Shown here piece after piece: positions 8,859-15,951 of a stretch of 51,155 nt of DNA. The DNA comes from Burkholderiales bacterium UBA2463. Its GTDB lineage: Bacteria; Pseudomonadota; Gammaproteobacteria; Burkholderiales; Burkholderiaceae_A. Every line of letters starts with the position of its first letter. The stretch's first letter is position 1. The position numbers and the translations under genes are program-made. The stretch spans positions 287,331 through 338,485 of the forward strand of contig DDPR01000010.1 of assembly GCA_002342295.1 (NCBI GenBank), given 5' to 3'. The notes below the pieces were generated by a model that worked only from the letters and a program-made list of their open reading frames with translations, made no database searches and was not told where the DNA came from.

Positions 8859-9571
8859 TAAGAACTCCCCTGAAAACTTGGCCCCACCCAGCCCGCCTGC
8901 AGCCAATGCCAGTAGCCCGGGACGATCGGCCAGGCAACGAAGCGAGTAGGTACCCCTCCGGGGAAAATACCGTGTGTGGAGTGATCCGTCCATTCGCCGC
9001 TGCCACCGACCACTCGAATCAGTTCGGTCGGCGAGAACGCTTCGTCACTCAAGCGATGAAAGGTGCTTGAGCTGAGTGGGGGCAAGGCCCCCCCTGGGCC
9101 AGAGAAGCGGTCGTGAATACTGCCCCAATCTCGACCCTCGAGCAGGCTGGAAAGGGCGGAGAGCCGGCGCTGGGTCGCCTCGATGCTCCGCGTCTGAAGC
9201 GTGTCCAGGCCAAGAAGGTTGTCGAACAGGACAAGGGCGTGGGGCTCATCCTCGAGCAGTTGAGGAAGCTGCACGTGCATGTCGGCCTTCAGGCTCACGA
9301 AGGTCTTGCGCGACCCCTGAAGCGCTCTTCGATGTCGCAGCCGAAAGAGTGGACCCGCGAGGGGATCCATATCCATAAGCACCACACGCGTAAACCGATC
9401 GAGAAAGCGGTCAGACATCATCCAGCCGGCGCTGCCGCCCAGAAGAAGCAGGCACTCGTGCGACTTCGGCTGGCTGCAGAGCCAGGCCTCGATATCGGAC
9501 TTTGATTGGGACCAGCGCTCCTGCGCGCGCCAGGCGCGCCAGTGCCAGTGCAGGTCAAAGGCACTCGCCAA
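8858..9571 (-). CDS. Putative class I SAM-dependent methyltransferase-like protein
   Basis: The 237-residue protein has the beginning of a Rossmann fold: a hydrophobic strand ending in a glycine-rich turn (LLLLGGSAGWMM, about residues 41-52), followed by an acidic strand end (VVLMDMDP, about 64-71) and a further strand with LVLFDNLLG near 115. This matches motifs I, post-I and IV of class I methyltransferases, although the glycine motif is not the classic GxGxG. No substrate can be named. The start is a TTG at 9571 with no convincing ribosome site, so the true N-terminus could be shorter. It follows the gene at 10085 by 10 bases and overlaps the exported-protein gene by one. Confidence 0.5.
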   Translation of the reverse strand: MASAFDLHWHWRAWRAQERWSQSKSDIEAWLCSQPKSHECLLLLGGSAGWMMSDRFLDRFTRVVLMDMDPLAGPLFRLRHRRALQGSRKTFVSLKADMHVQLPQLLEDEPHALVLFDNLLGLDTLQTRSIEATQRRLSALSSLLEGRDWGSIHDRFSGPGGALPPLSSSTFHRLSDEAFSPTELIRVVGGSGEWTDHSTHGIFPGGVPTRFVAWPIVPGYWHWLQAGWVGPSFQGSS

Positions 9572-9581
9572 GGGGCAGTGA

Positions 9582-10085
9582 CTAGAAGGGCGCCCTCACC
9601 AGCCGGGCGCAGGTTCCCTTGATGAGCGGTATCTGAAATCCAGTGTCGATGGTGATCTTCTGTTGAAAGCGGCCTGTGGTCCGATCGATGGAGAATTCCT
9701 CGGACTTGATGGTGGTGCCAAATCGATTAAAGAGCGCTGGCCGCTTCACCACAATTGAGTTGCCCTCGACGGTGAGAGATCCTGGACGGCTGCGAGAGAT
9801 CGCAAGCGTCCCCTCGTACCATCCGCTGGCCTTGGAGACATCAAAGCCGGCCAGGGCAACCCGAGAGCGCTCCGAGGGCGTAATGCCCAGAATCTGCTGC
9901 CCGGAGTCAAGCTCCAGATCGCAGAAGAGACTCACCGGCCCCTCTTGCATCATGGCCTTGGCAGACACGGCCTCGCTCGAGCCCCCATTGGCGCCTCCTT
10001 CTGGCTCTGCCAAGAAAAGTGCCACGCCGTATCCCGCAACGAGCCCCACAACGAGGCCGAGCAGGGCAAAGAGGACTTTGTTCAT
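9582..10085 (-). CDS. Uncharacterised inner-membrane-anchored protein
   Basis: This 167-residue protein begins with a glycine-rich hydrophobic helix (MNKVLFALLGLVVGLVAGYGV, about residues 3-26), which is either an uncleaved anchor or a signal peptide. A Gly/Ser linker at about 30-45 leads to a C-terminal domain with alternating polar and hydrophobic stretches that looks beta-rich (GRFQQKITIDTGFQIPLIKG), with two cysteines (about residues 55 and 160) that could pair. The family is not recognised; lipocalin-like or beta-sandwich folds would fit the pattern. It is the first gene of a leftward run ending near 7938. It is divergent from the alpha-carbonic anhydrase across a 105-base gap that should hold both promoters. 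Confidence 0.55.
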   Translation of the reverse strand: MNKVLFALLGLVVGLVAGYGVALFLAEPEGGANGGSSEAVSAKAMMQEGPVSLFCDLELDSGQQILGITPSERSRVALAGFDVSKASGWYEGTLAISRSRPGSLTVEGNSIVVKRPALFNRFGTTIKSEEFSIDRTTGRFQQKITIDTGFQIPLIKGTCARLVRAPF

Positions 10086-10190
10086 GCCCTAGTCTAGCCA
10101 TAGTCAAGTGACAGGCGCAAGGCAGGCAGCCCGCCAAGAGAGCGCTGTGATTCAATAACGGGCATTGCAACCACCCCTTCGAGGCGCCCC

Positions 10191-11081
10191 ATGAAATCAC
10201 CGCTCCAGGCCGCACGCATTGTTGTGGAGGTCATCCTCGTTGTCTTCGTGGTCGTGCTCATCGTGGTGGTCATCGATCGGGGAAACTCAGAGGTCACACG
10301 CTCTGTTCAGCTCGCCACCGCAAAGGCCGAGCTTGAGGCCGCCCAGAAGACGGTGGAAGAGCTCACAGAAAAAATCGAGCGGTCGGAGAAATTGCTCGAC
10401 AAGGCCGCCAAGGGGACACTCTGGGCCTACGAGGGCCGCTTCGGTCCGAACTTTTGGAGCAGCGCCTTTCCCACCTGTGGCAACGGAAAGATGCAGGCCC
10501 CGCTTGACATCAAGGGCCCCTTCGCAAAGGCCAAGGCCAAGCTCAAGGCCGACTACAAGGTGGGCACTCTGCGCATCGTGAACAACGGCCACACCATCCA
10601 GGTCAATGTGCAGCCGGGAAGCTTTCTCTACGTAGACAGCCAGCCCTATGAACTCGTGCAATTTCACTTCCATCGACCCAGCGAGGAGCTCCTCGATGGC
10701 AAGCCCACCGATATGAATATTCACCTCGTGCACAAGGGTAAGGATGGGAAACTCGTGGTGCTTGGCATCCTGCTGCAGGCGGTCGCCGCAGACAACCCAG
10801 TGATTGCTTCGATCTGGAATCACATGCCCTCTGAGGAGGGCCCCGAGGTGGTGGTGAATGCAACGACCATCGACCCCAGCAAGCTGCTGCCCGCCTCGAT
10901 GAGCTACTACAGCTACGAGGGCTCCCTCACCACACCCCCTTGTTCAGAGGGCGTCACCTTCTACATCTTGAAGATGCGAGTGAACATCTCGACCGATCAG
11001 ATTGCGGGCTTTCCGTTCAGCCACTCCAATGCTCGGCCCGTCCAGCCCCTCAATGGCCGGACAATCTTCGCCTCAGACTAG
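10191..11081 (+). CDS. Membrane-tethered alpha-carbonic anhydrase
   Basis: The enzyme interconverts CO2 and bicarbonate. The 296-residue protein has a hydrophobic helix (residues 10-29), a probable coiled-coil stalk (about 35-75) and an alpha-CA domain (about 80-295). Zinc ligands are His159 and His161 in QFHFHRPSEE and His178 in MNIHLVHK. The proton-shuttle His (NNGHTIQVN, His134), the threonine loop SLTTPPCSE and the NARPVQPLNGR signature are all present, and Cys96 and Cys251 fit the usual disulfide. The residue equivalent to human CA II Glu117, which supports the third zinc His, is Asn176 here, and the His after the gatekeeper Glu is also Glu. The domain is probably periplasmic. It overlaps the convergent next gene by the four bases CTAG. 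Confidence 0.9.
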   Translation: MKSPLQAARIVVEVILVVFVVVLIVVVIDRGNSEVTRSVQLATAKAELEAAQKTVEELTEKIERSEKLLDKAAKGTLWAYEGRFGPNFWSSAFPTCGNGKMQAPLDIKGPFAKAKAKLKADYKVGTLRIVNNGHTIQVNVQPGSFLYVDSQPYELVQFHFHRPSEELLDGKPTDMNIHLVHKGKDGKLVVLGILLQAVAADNPVIASIWNHMPSEEGPEVVVNATTIDPSKLLPASMSYYSYEGSLTTPPCSEGVTFYILKMRVNISTDQIAGFPFSHSNARPVQPLNGRTIFASD

Positions 11082-11476
11082 TCCACACAGACGGCGATGT
11101 AGCCCACCGCAAACAACGATCCGGGAGGAATTTTTTGCCACGGGCCCTCCTCCTTCACATCAAAGAGAAGTCGACCGGTCAGCCCTGGCCCCGCGTAGCT
11201 CTTCACATTGCTGATTCGGTTGTAATAGCGCTCGCAGTCATACTCGTTGTTGTAGCTGCGAGAGAGCACGCCGTCGGGGTCGCGAGCCTTTAAGTCCTGC
11301 ATCTCGATCGTGCGCCGATACTTGCCATCCTTCACGATAAATTGCCCGTTGATGCGCAGAATCACCTGCCCGTTCTCCGCGAGCTTTTCCCACTTCGCCC
11401 AGGCAGGCAGGGCGGCAAGGGTGAGCGCGCAGAGCCCCGCCAAGCCCAAGACGCGAGAGCCGAGTCGTCGCCTCAT
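11078..11476 (-). CDS. Exported protein, surface-adhesin E-like family
   Basis: The 132-residue protein has a Sec signal peptide (MRRRLGSRVLG... ending in LPAWA, cleaved near residue 26). The mature part of about 106 residues opens with WEKLAENG, has SYNNEYDCERYYNR in the middle and ends PPGSLFAVGYIAVCVD. A single YDC motif and a C-terminal xxC after a PPGS turn resemble the small beta-sheet surface-adhesin protein E family often seen as secreted proteins in Burkholderiales; this assignment is from memory of the pattern. The frame is open up to 11599, but the signal peptide fixes the start at 11476. It is divergent from the methyltransferase at 11504 with 27 bases between them. Confidence 0.55.
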   Translation of the reverse strand: MRRRLGSRVLGLAGLCALTLAALPAWAKWEKLAENGQVILRINGQFIVKDGKYRRTIEMQDLKARDPDGVLSRSYNNEYDCERYYNRISNVKSYAGPGLTGRLLFDVKEEGPWQKIPPGSLFAVGYIAVCVD

Positions 11477-11503
11477 GCTGAACACAATCTGCGGGAGGCG
11501 TTG

Positions 11504-12238
11504 ATGAGTAAGTCTCTTGTCCGGCGACTCCTGTGGCCCACCAAACTCATCGCGCTCTGGCTCGTGGCCTGGGTGATGAGTGCCGCCCTCGAACCACACC
11601 TTGGACGGTGGGGCGCCCTCGCGCTGGTGACGATTGCACTCGCCGTGGCATCGCTCACCGAAAAACGCCCTTGGAGGCGTCTGGCGCTCGTCTTGGGGTT
11701 CGCGGTGGCCTGCCTCGTCTCGTTTATGGGTGGGGCCCTTAACGCAGTCACCTGGCTGGGTTTGCTCGCCATAGGGCTTCTAGTCTACCCCGTGCGCGCT
11801 TGGCAAGATGCGCCGCTCTTTCCCACGCCCGCAGACTGCCTCCTGCCCATGACGGGCGCCTTTCCCGGCCAAGCGGGCTGGAGGGTGCTTGATGCAGGCA
11901 GCGGCCTCGGTGATGGGCTCATCGCACTTCGGAGGGCCTATCCCACGGCGCAGATCGAAGGCATTGAGATGAGCTGGGTGCTCAGGTTTCTTTGCAGGCT
12001 GCGCTGCCCATGGGCGCGCCTAAGACCGGGCGATATGTGGCGCCTTGACTGGTCCAGCTACGCGCTGGTCTATCTCTTTCAGCGGCCAGAGTCGATGCCC
12101 AAGGCCATTGGCAAGGCGCGCGAGCAGATGAGGCCGGGGGCACTGCTTGTGAGTTATCAGTTTGCCGTTCCATCGCTTGCAGCGACTTGGAGCGGGCAGA
12201 ACGCAGCGGGCAAGTGGCTCTACGTCTATCAAATATAG
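11504..12238 (+). CDS. Membrane-anchored class I methyltransferase-like protein
   Basis: The 244-residue protein has three or four hydrophobic helices in its first 100 residues (around 12-30, 35-50, 60-78 and 80-95), followed by a soluble domain. That domain opens with a methyltransferase motif I (WRVLDAGSGLGDGLIALRR, about 127-145) and an acidic second-strand end (IEGIEMSW). The remaining motifs are short, with the last strand near GALLVSYQF. This looks like a membrane-bound class I SAM-dependent methyltransferase; the substrate is unknown, perhaps a lipid or quinone-like molecule. ATG at 11504 has a strong ribosome site (GGGAGG). The C-terminus overlaps the convergent FemAB-like gene by 10 bases. 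Confidence 0.6.
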   Translation: MSKSLVRRLLWPTKLIALWLVAWVMSAALEPHLGRWGALALVTIALAVASLTEKRPWRRLALVLGFAVACLVSFMGGALNAVTWLGLLAIGLLVYPVRAWQDAPLFPTPADCLLPMTGAFPGQAGWRVLDAGSGLGDGLIALRRAYPTAQIEGIEMSWVLRFLCRLRCPWARLRPGDMWRLDWSSYALVYLFQRPESMPKAIGKAREQMRPGALLVSYQFAVPSLAATWSGQNAAGKWLYVYQI

Positions 12239-13185
12239 GTGCCCGGCAGGCAGATGGGTTCGCCCCCAGTCCCTAGCTTGAAACGAGTAATGCCCGCCAG
12301 ACTCTCGGTGTTCACGCCCCCCAGATCGAGCAGGCGTATCCCCCGACGCTTCAGTTCAAGCATGGCTCGCCACATGAGGAGCGTGTGCAGATTGTTTTGT
12401 CGAGAGAGGTCGTTGCCCCAGCCAATGTGATAAGTCGCACGACTGCCATGGAGAAGAAAAATAAGGCCGGCAGCGAGCTCGGATCCAACATCGACCCTCG
12501 CGAGAAGAAAAGCTCGATTCGCGTCCTTGTGGGCCCCGATGAACTGCTCAACGAATCCGAGGGGGAGGCCCGAGAAGCCTCGAGCGCTTCGCTGGAGCCC
12601 CTCCTGCTTGAGAACCGTTCGGGTTGGGCCCATGCTGGCGTTGAGATGAAGACTCCAACGGCTCGGACCCTGCGAGGCCCCTGCGAGCGCCCTCTCTGCC
12701 TTCACCAGCCGATTGCGCCAATTGCCCTGAAGGGCCCTTCGCAGCGCTTCTTCGTCATTGGAGAGATTCACCATGACCGTGGAATAGCCGGTCATGACGC
12801 GATGAAATCGGTGCAGTGCTGGGTCGGTCGGGCCCGGATCGTTGGGGGAGATGAGCACAGCCTTCCAGCCAGACGCCGGCAGCGCCTTCTGCATGCCCTT
12901 GAGGGCCGCAGCCCGAGACATCGGATCGAGAGCGAGCCCTTCCTCTGTCCAGATTGGTCCTCTGGAGCAGGTGGCCACCACGAGGTAGGCCAGAATTCGG
13001 CGGGCCGTCAATTGACCCAGGCACAGCAGCTGCCCACGAGGTGAATAAACGGCCGCCCGAAAAACCCCGACCCCGAGGGATCGCATGGCCTCCCCATAGG
13101 CCCAACTCTGTTGAAGAGATCCGCCCCTCTCGGTCAGCACGGACTCCCATTCTTGACGGTTCAGGGTGTCCCAATTAACCTGCAT
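12229..13185 (-). CDS. FemAB/GNAT-like acyltransferase
   Basis: The 318-residue protein resembles the FemAB-type GNAT family, whose members transfer aminoacyl or acyl groups onto peptidoglycan precursors, lipids or small molecules. Visible features are the first GNAT-like half with QQSWAYGEAMRSLG near residues 25-38, a charged helix (LQGNWRNRLVKAERA) and the second half with AAGLIFLLHGSRATYHIGW followed by MLELKRRGIRLLDLGGVN and ITRFKLGTGGE at the C-terminus, which is the family signature. The true substrate is unknown. The ATG at 13185 has AGAGG eight bases upstream. Its upstream region holds a sigma-28-like motif on the opposite strand. It is convergent with, and overlaps, the methyltransferase at 11504. 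Confidence 0.65.
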   Translation of the reverse strand: MQVNWDTLNRQEWESVLTERGGSLQQSWAYGEAMRSLGVGVFRAAVYSPRGQLLCLGQLTARRILAYLVVATCSRGPIWTEEGLALDPMSRAAALKGMQKALPASGWKAVLISPNDPGPTDPALHRFHRVMTGYSTVMVNLSNDEEALRRALQGNWRNRLVKAERALAGASQGPSRWSLHLNASMGPTRTVLKQEGLQRSARGFSGLPLGFVEQFIGAHKDANRAFLLARVDVGSELAAGLIFLLHGSRATYHIGWGNDLSRQNNLHTLLMWRAMLELKRRGIRLLDLGGVNTESLAGITRFKLGTGGEPICLPGTYI

Positions 13186-13196
13186 GTTGCGGCCTC

Positions 13197-13223
13197 TAAA
13201 GGTTTTTTTCCCCCTCTCGATTC
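13197..13223 (+). promoter_or_regulatory. Possible sigma-28 promoter ahead of the motAB unit
   Basis: TAAAGGTT, an 11-base spacer and CTCGATTC resemble the sigma-28 consensus TAAAGTTT-N11-GCCGATAA, with six of eight matches in the -35 box and the CGAT core in the -10 box. Transcription would begin near 13230, ahead of the small membrane ORF and motA. FliA is encoded in this window. The -10 match is partial, so this is less certain than the site at 15371. Confidence 0.42.
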
Positions 13224-13268
13224 TAACTTCTGAGGAAGTCCCCTCACTTGGCGCGTCGTTTGCTTACT

Positions 13269-13457
13269 ATGCAAGAGGAGTCTCACGCGGCAAAAGAGGT
13301 CATGGGGCTTGTTGCCGGCAAGCCTAGAATCACCCTCGTAGGCATGCTTTATGTCCTGCTCTACCTCGGGCTGCCCGTCGCGGCGCTGGGGGCCTTGCTC
13401 GATCTGGGAATCCAGCTGGTGTTTGGGGTCTGTGTGGGTCTGTGGTGCGTTTTTTAG
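13269..13457 (+). CDS. Possible small membrane protein upstream of motA
   Basis: A 62-residue open frame from the ATG at 13269 codes a short polar start and two hydrophobic helices (about residues 25-42 and 43-60, ITLVGMLYVLLYLGLPVAAL and DLGIQLVFGVCVGLWCVF), ending in Cys-Val-Phe. It ends 15 bases before motA, downstream of the possible sigma-28 site. The start is uncertain: ATGs at 13302 and 13344 are alternatives and none has a strong ribosome site. It is not a recognised family. Position and hydrophobicity support a real gene, but coding is not proven. Confidence 0.42.
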   Translation: MQEESHAAKEVMGLVAGKPRITLVGMLYVLLYLGLPVAALGALLDLGIQLVFGVCVGLWCVF

Positions 13458-13472
13458 ACAGGAGCGGGGCAT

Positions 13473-14333
13473 ATGTTTCTTATCGTCGGTCTGGCCATCG
13501 TGTTTGGTGCTGTTTTTGGTGGATACATTGCCGCTGGCGGCAAGATGGCGCCGATCATCAAAGCCGCTCCCATTGAGACCTTCATTATTGTGGGCTCGGC
13601 GCTGGGCGCATCGCTCGTCGGCAACAGCCTTCCCACCTTCATTGCTGCACTCATGGCGCCCCTGAAAGTGCTCTCTGGCCCCAAATGGAAGCCGGCCGAC
13701 TACCTCGGACTCATGGTGCTCATTGGAAAGTTGCTTGCGGTGATGAAGCGTGAGGGCGTGGTTGCGCTCGAGGCGCATGTCGAGACTCCCGACTCAAGCC
13801 CTATCTTTTCGGAGTTCCCCAAGATTGCGAAAGACCACGGCATCGTCGACCTCATCTGTAACACCCTTCGCCTTGTGGTCATCAGTCAGGGGCAGGTCGA
13901 TGCGGACGCGGTGGACGACATGATGGCCAAGGCCATCAAAACCCACCATCACGACGCCATGCGCGCCCCGGCCGCGCTCTTGGCCATCTCGGGCTCACTG
14001 CCCGCACTCGGAATCGTGGCCTGCGTTCTGGGCGTGGTGAAGACCATGGGCGCGATCGATCAGCCCCCTCCTGTCCTCGGTGCCCTTATTGGTGGCGCAC
14101 TGGTGGGAACCTTCTTGGGCGTGTTTTTCTCCTACGGAATCTTCGAACCGATGGGCAACCGACTGGGTCAGATCATCGATGAAGAAGGTCAGATGCTTGA
14201 CGTTGTTCGCGCCATGCTGGTGGCCAACCTCAAAGGCCACCCCCCCGCGCTCATGATTGAAGCGGGTCGCGCTGCAATTTCTCATGCCAATCAGCCGGGC
14301 TTCTCAGACGTCTTTGACGCAATCCGAGGCTAA
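13473..14333 (+). CDS. motA: Flagellar motor stator protein MotA
   Basis: MotA forms, with MotB, the proton-driven stator that turns the flagellar rotor. The 286-residue protein has the normal length and the usual four membrane helices, in two pairs: about residues 1-50 (MFLIVGLAIVFGAVFGGYIA) and about 170-220 (LGIVACVLGVVKTMGAI and ALIGGALVGTFLGVFFSYG). The long cytoplasmic loop between them carries the charged residues that contact FliG, in the segment KREGVVALEAHVE. The ATG at 13473 has a clear AGGAG nine bases upstream. motB follows after eight bases. The pair sits between a small membrane ORF and fliS, separate from the flhA operon. Confidence 0.96.
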   Translation: MFLIVGLAIVFGAVFGGYIAAGGKMAPIIKAAPIETFIIVGSALGASLVGNSLPTFIAALMAPLKVLSGPKWKPADYLGLMVLIGKLLAVMKREGVVALEAHVETPDSSPIFSEFPKIAKDHGIVDLICNTLRLVVISQGQVDADAVDDMMAKAIKTHHHDAMRAPAALLAISGSLPALGIVACVLGVVKTMGAIDQPPPVLGALIGGALVGTFLGVFFSYGIFEPMGNRLGQIIDEEGQMLDVVRAMLVANLKGHPPALMIEAGRAAISHANQPGFSDVFDAIRG

Positions 14334-14341
14334 GCAGCCCC

Positions 14342-15373
14342 ATGGCTGACGAAGAAAAAAAAGAAGCGGAAGCGGCCCAGACGCCCGAGAACGGCGAGGC
14401 CGCCGCAACCGAGACGCCTCCAGCCGAGGCGGCCGAGGGAGATGCAGCCGCCGCGCAGGCGGCACTGCCGCCCATCATCGTCATCAAGAAGGTGATCGAT
14501 GAGGGCCACGGGGGTGCGCACGGAGGTGCCTGGAAGATCGCTCTGGCCGACATGATGACTGCCATGATGGCGTTCTTCCTGCTCATGTGGCTCCTGGGCT
14601 CCACCAACGAGGATCAAAGAAAGAGCATCGCTGACTACTTCCGCCCCACCTCGCACAGCCAAGTGAGCCTGGGCCAGACCGCTGGATCGAGCGGCCTGCT
14701 CGGTGGCACCTCCATCATCGACCCTGAGGGCTTTAAGTTCACGGCCAAACAGACTGCTTTGCTCGAGCGCGTGACCCCCCGATCCGAGGCGGGACCCAGC
14801 ACCTCCGACGGCTCGTCCCAGGACCCCAAGAATCGTGAGGGCAAGTCAGAGGATCTGAGCAAAGAGGAAAAGAAAAAGGTTGCTGCCGAAGTCGACAAAG
14901 AGAACTTCGACAAGCTGGAAAAAGAAATCAAAGAAAACATGAAAGAGAACAAGCAGCTCGCAAAGCTGAAGGATCAGGTGACCTTCACGCGCGAGGCAGA
15001 TGGCCTTCGTATCGACATCATTGACAAGGCCGACTTCTCAATGTTTCCGCTGGGAAGCGACCGACTTGAGGGGCGCGCGGCCGCGCTCATTCGAGAGGTT
15101 GCAAAATCGCTGAAAGACATGCCTAACAAGGTCGCCGTCACCGGCCATACCGACAGCGTGAGCTTTGCCCCAGACAGTGGCAAGAACAACTGGTCGCTCT
15201 CGGCAGAGCGGGCCGAAGCGACCCGAAAAATCCTCGAGTCCGGCGGCCTCTCTGACAAGCGGTTTGCAAAGATTGAGGGGGTGGCCGACACCATGCCCTT
15301 CAACCCCAAGGACCGAGCAGACCCGCGCAATCGACGCATGAGCGTCAAGGTGCTCTACCAAAACGTGAACTAA
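14342..15373 (+). CDS. motB: Flagellar motor stator protein MotB
   Basis: MotB anchors the stator to peptidoglycan and carries the proton-binding aspartate. In this 343-residue protein the first 45 residues are an Ala/Glu/Pro-rich acidic tail, longer than in enteric MotB. The membrane helix (about residues 66-88) contains the key Asp in ALADMMTAMMAFFLLMW. A long charged linker follows, then the OmpA-like peptidoglycan domain at about 215-340 (VTGHTDSVSF, NWSLSAERAEATRK, DPRNRRMSVKVLY). It lies eight bases after motA. Its stop codon (15371-15373) is the first three bases of the sigma-28-like site ahead of fliS. Confidence 0.95.
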   Translation: MADEEKKEAEAAQTPENGEAAATETPPAEAAEGDAAAAQAALPPIIVIKKVIDEGHGGAHGGAWKIALADMMTAMMAFFLLMWLLGSTNEDQRKSIADYFRPTSHSQVSLGQTAGSSGLLGGTSIIDPEGFKFTAKQTALLERVTPRSEAGPSTSDGSSQDPKNREGKSEDLSKEEKKKVAAEVDKENFDKLEKEIKENMKENKQLAKLKDQVTFTREADGLRIDIIDKADFSMFPLGSDRLEGRAAALIREVAKSLKDMPNKVAVTGHTDSVSFAPDSGKNNWSLSAERAEATRKILESGGLSDKRFAKIEGVADTMPFNPKDRADPRNRRMSVKVLYQNVN

Positions 15374-15397
15374 AGAACCCAAAGACGCTGCCGATTC
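15371..15397 (+). promoter_or_regulatory. Sigma-28 (FliA) promoter ahead of fliS
   Basis: TAAAGAAC, exactly 11 bases, then GCCGATTC match the FliA consensus TAAAGTTT-N11-GCCGATAA at five of eight positions in the -35 box and the first six of eight in the -10 box. The TAA of the -35 box is the motB stop codon. Predicted transcription begins near 15404, about 40 bases before the fliS ATG, so fliS can be expressed without motAB. The match is seen in the sequence; activity is inferred. Confidence 0.62.
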
Positions 15398-15442
15398 CAT
15401 CTCTGAAGGACTCACTCAACAGAGAGCGTAAAGGCAAGCACC

Positions 15443-15871
15443 ATGAGGCACATGAGAAAAGCAATCGAATCCTACGGTGAAGTCAAGGTTTCCACGGGCG
15501 TGGCAACGGCCGATAGCGTCCAGCTCATCCAAATGCTTTTCGACGGACTCTTAGAGAGCCTTCGCGCAGCCGAGGGTCAAATTAAGCGCAAGGCCATTGA
15601 GGAAAAATCAAAGAGCCTCACCCGCGCCGGAAAGATTGTTTTGGGTCTGCAGGGTGCGCTCGATTTCGAAGCGGGTGGCGACATTGCCCGCAACCTCGAC
15701 GAGCTTTATGGCTACGTGACGCGCCGCCTTCTGCACATCAACCTCCACAACGATCTTGCGGCCTTGGCCGAAGTCATCAACCTGATGAGCGAGATTCAAG
15801 AGGCCTGGGGGGCAGTTCCCTCTCTCCTGCCAAACCGCAGCGCCAATAACAGCTCTCGCCTAGCCTCCTAG
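15443..15871 (+). CDS. fliS: Flagellar export chaperone FliS
   Basis: FliS binds the C-terminus of flagellin in the cytoplasm and prevents early polymerisation before export. The 142-residue protein has the family layout: a short N-terminal segment (YGEVKVSTGVATADSVQLIQ), the conserved opening of the helical bundle (LIQMLFDGLLESLRAAEG) at about residues 29-46, then helices with a glutamine-leucine run (LQGALDFEAGGDIARNLDEL) and YVTRRLLHIN near 90-100. It is a little longer than the common 125-135 residues because of a Ser/Asn-rich tail. ATG 15443 has AAAGG nine bases upstream. No flagellin or FliD gene is adjacent, which is unusual for fliS. A strong sigma-28-like promoter lies just upstream. 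Confidence 0.88.
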   Translation: MRHMRKAIESYGEVKVSTGVATADSVQLIQMLFDGLLESLRAAEGQIKRKAIEEKSKSLTRAGKIVLGLQGALDFEAGGDIARNLDELYGYVTRRLLHINLHNDLAALAEVINLMSEIQEAWGAVPSLLPNRSANNSSRLAS

Positions 15872-15894
15872 CACCCCGGCTGCCCCGCCCCAGT

Positions 15895-15915
15895 CCGCCC
15901 GCTCGGCGCGGGCGG
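15895..15915 (+). terminator. GC hairpin after fliS, possible terminator
   Basis: A perfect 7-bp stem CCGCCCG/CGGGCGG with a seven-base loop lies 23 bases after the fliS stop. It is followed by CATAATT, not a true T-run, so it would be a weak intrinsic terminator or a pause site. It separates fliS from the channel gene. Confidence 0.4.
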
Positions 15916-15951
15916 CATAATTCCCCGAGGTGAACAACCGGAGGGCGTCGC

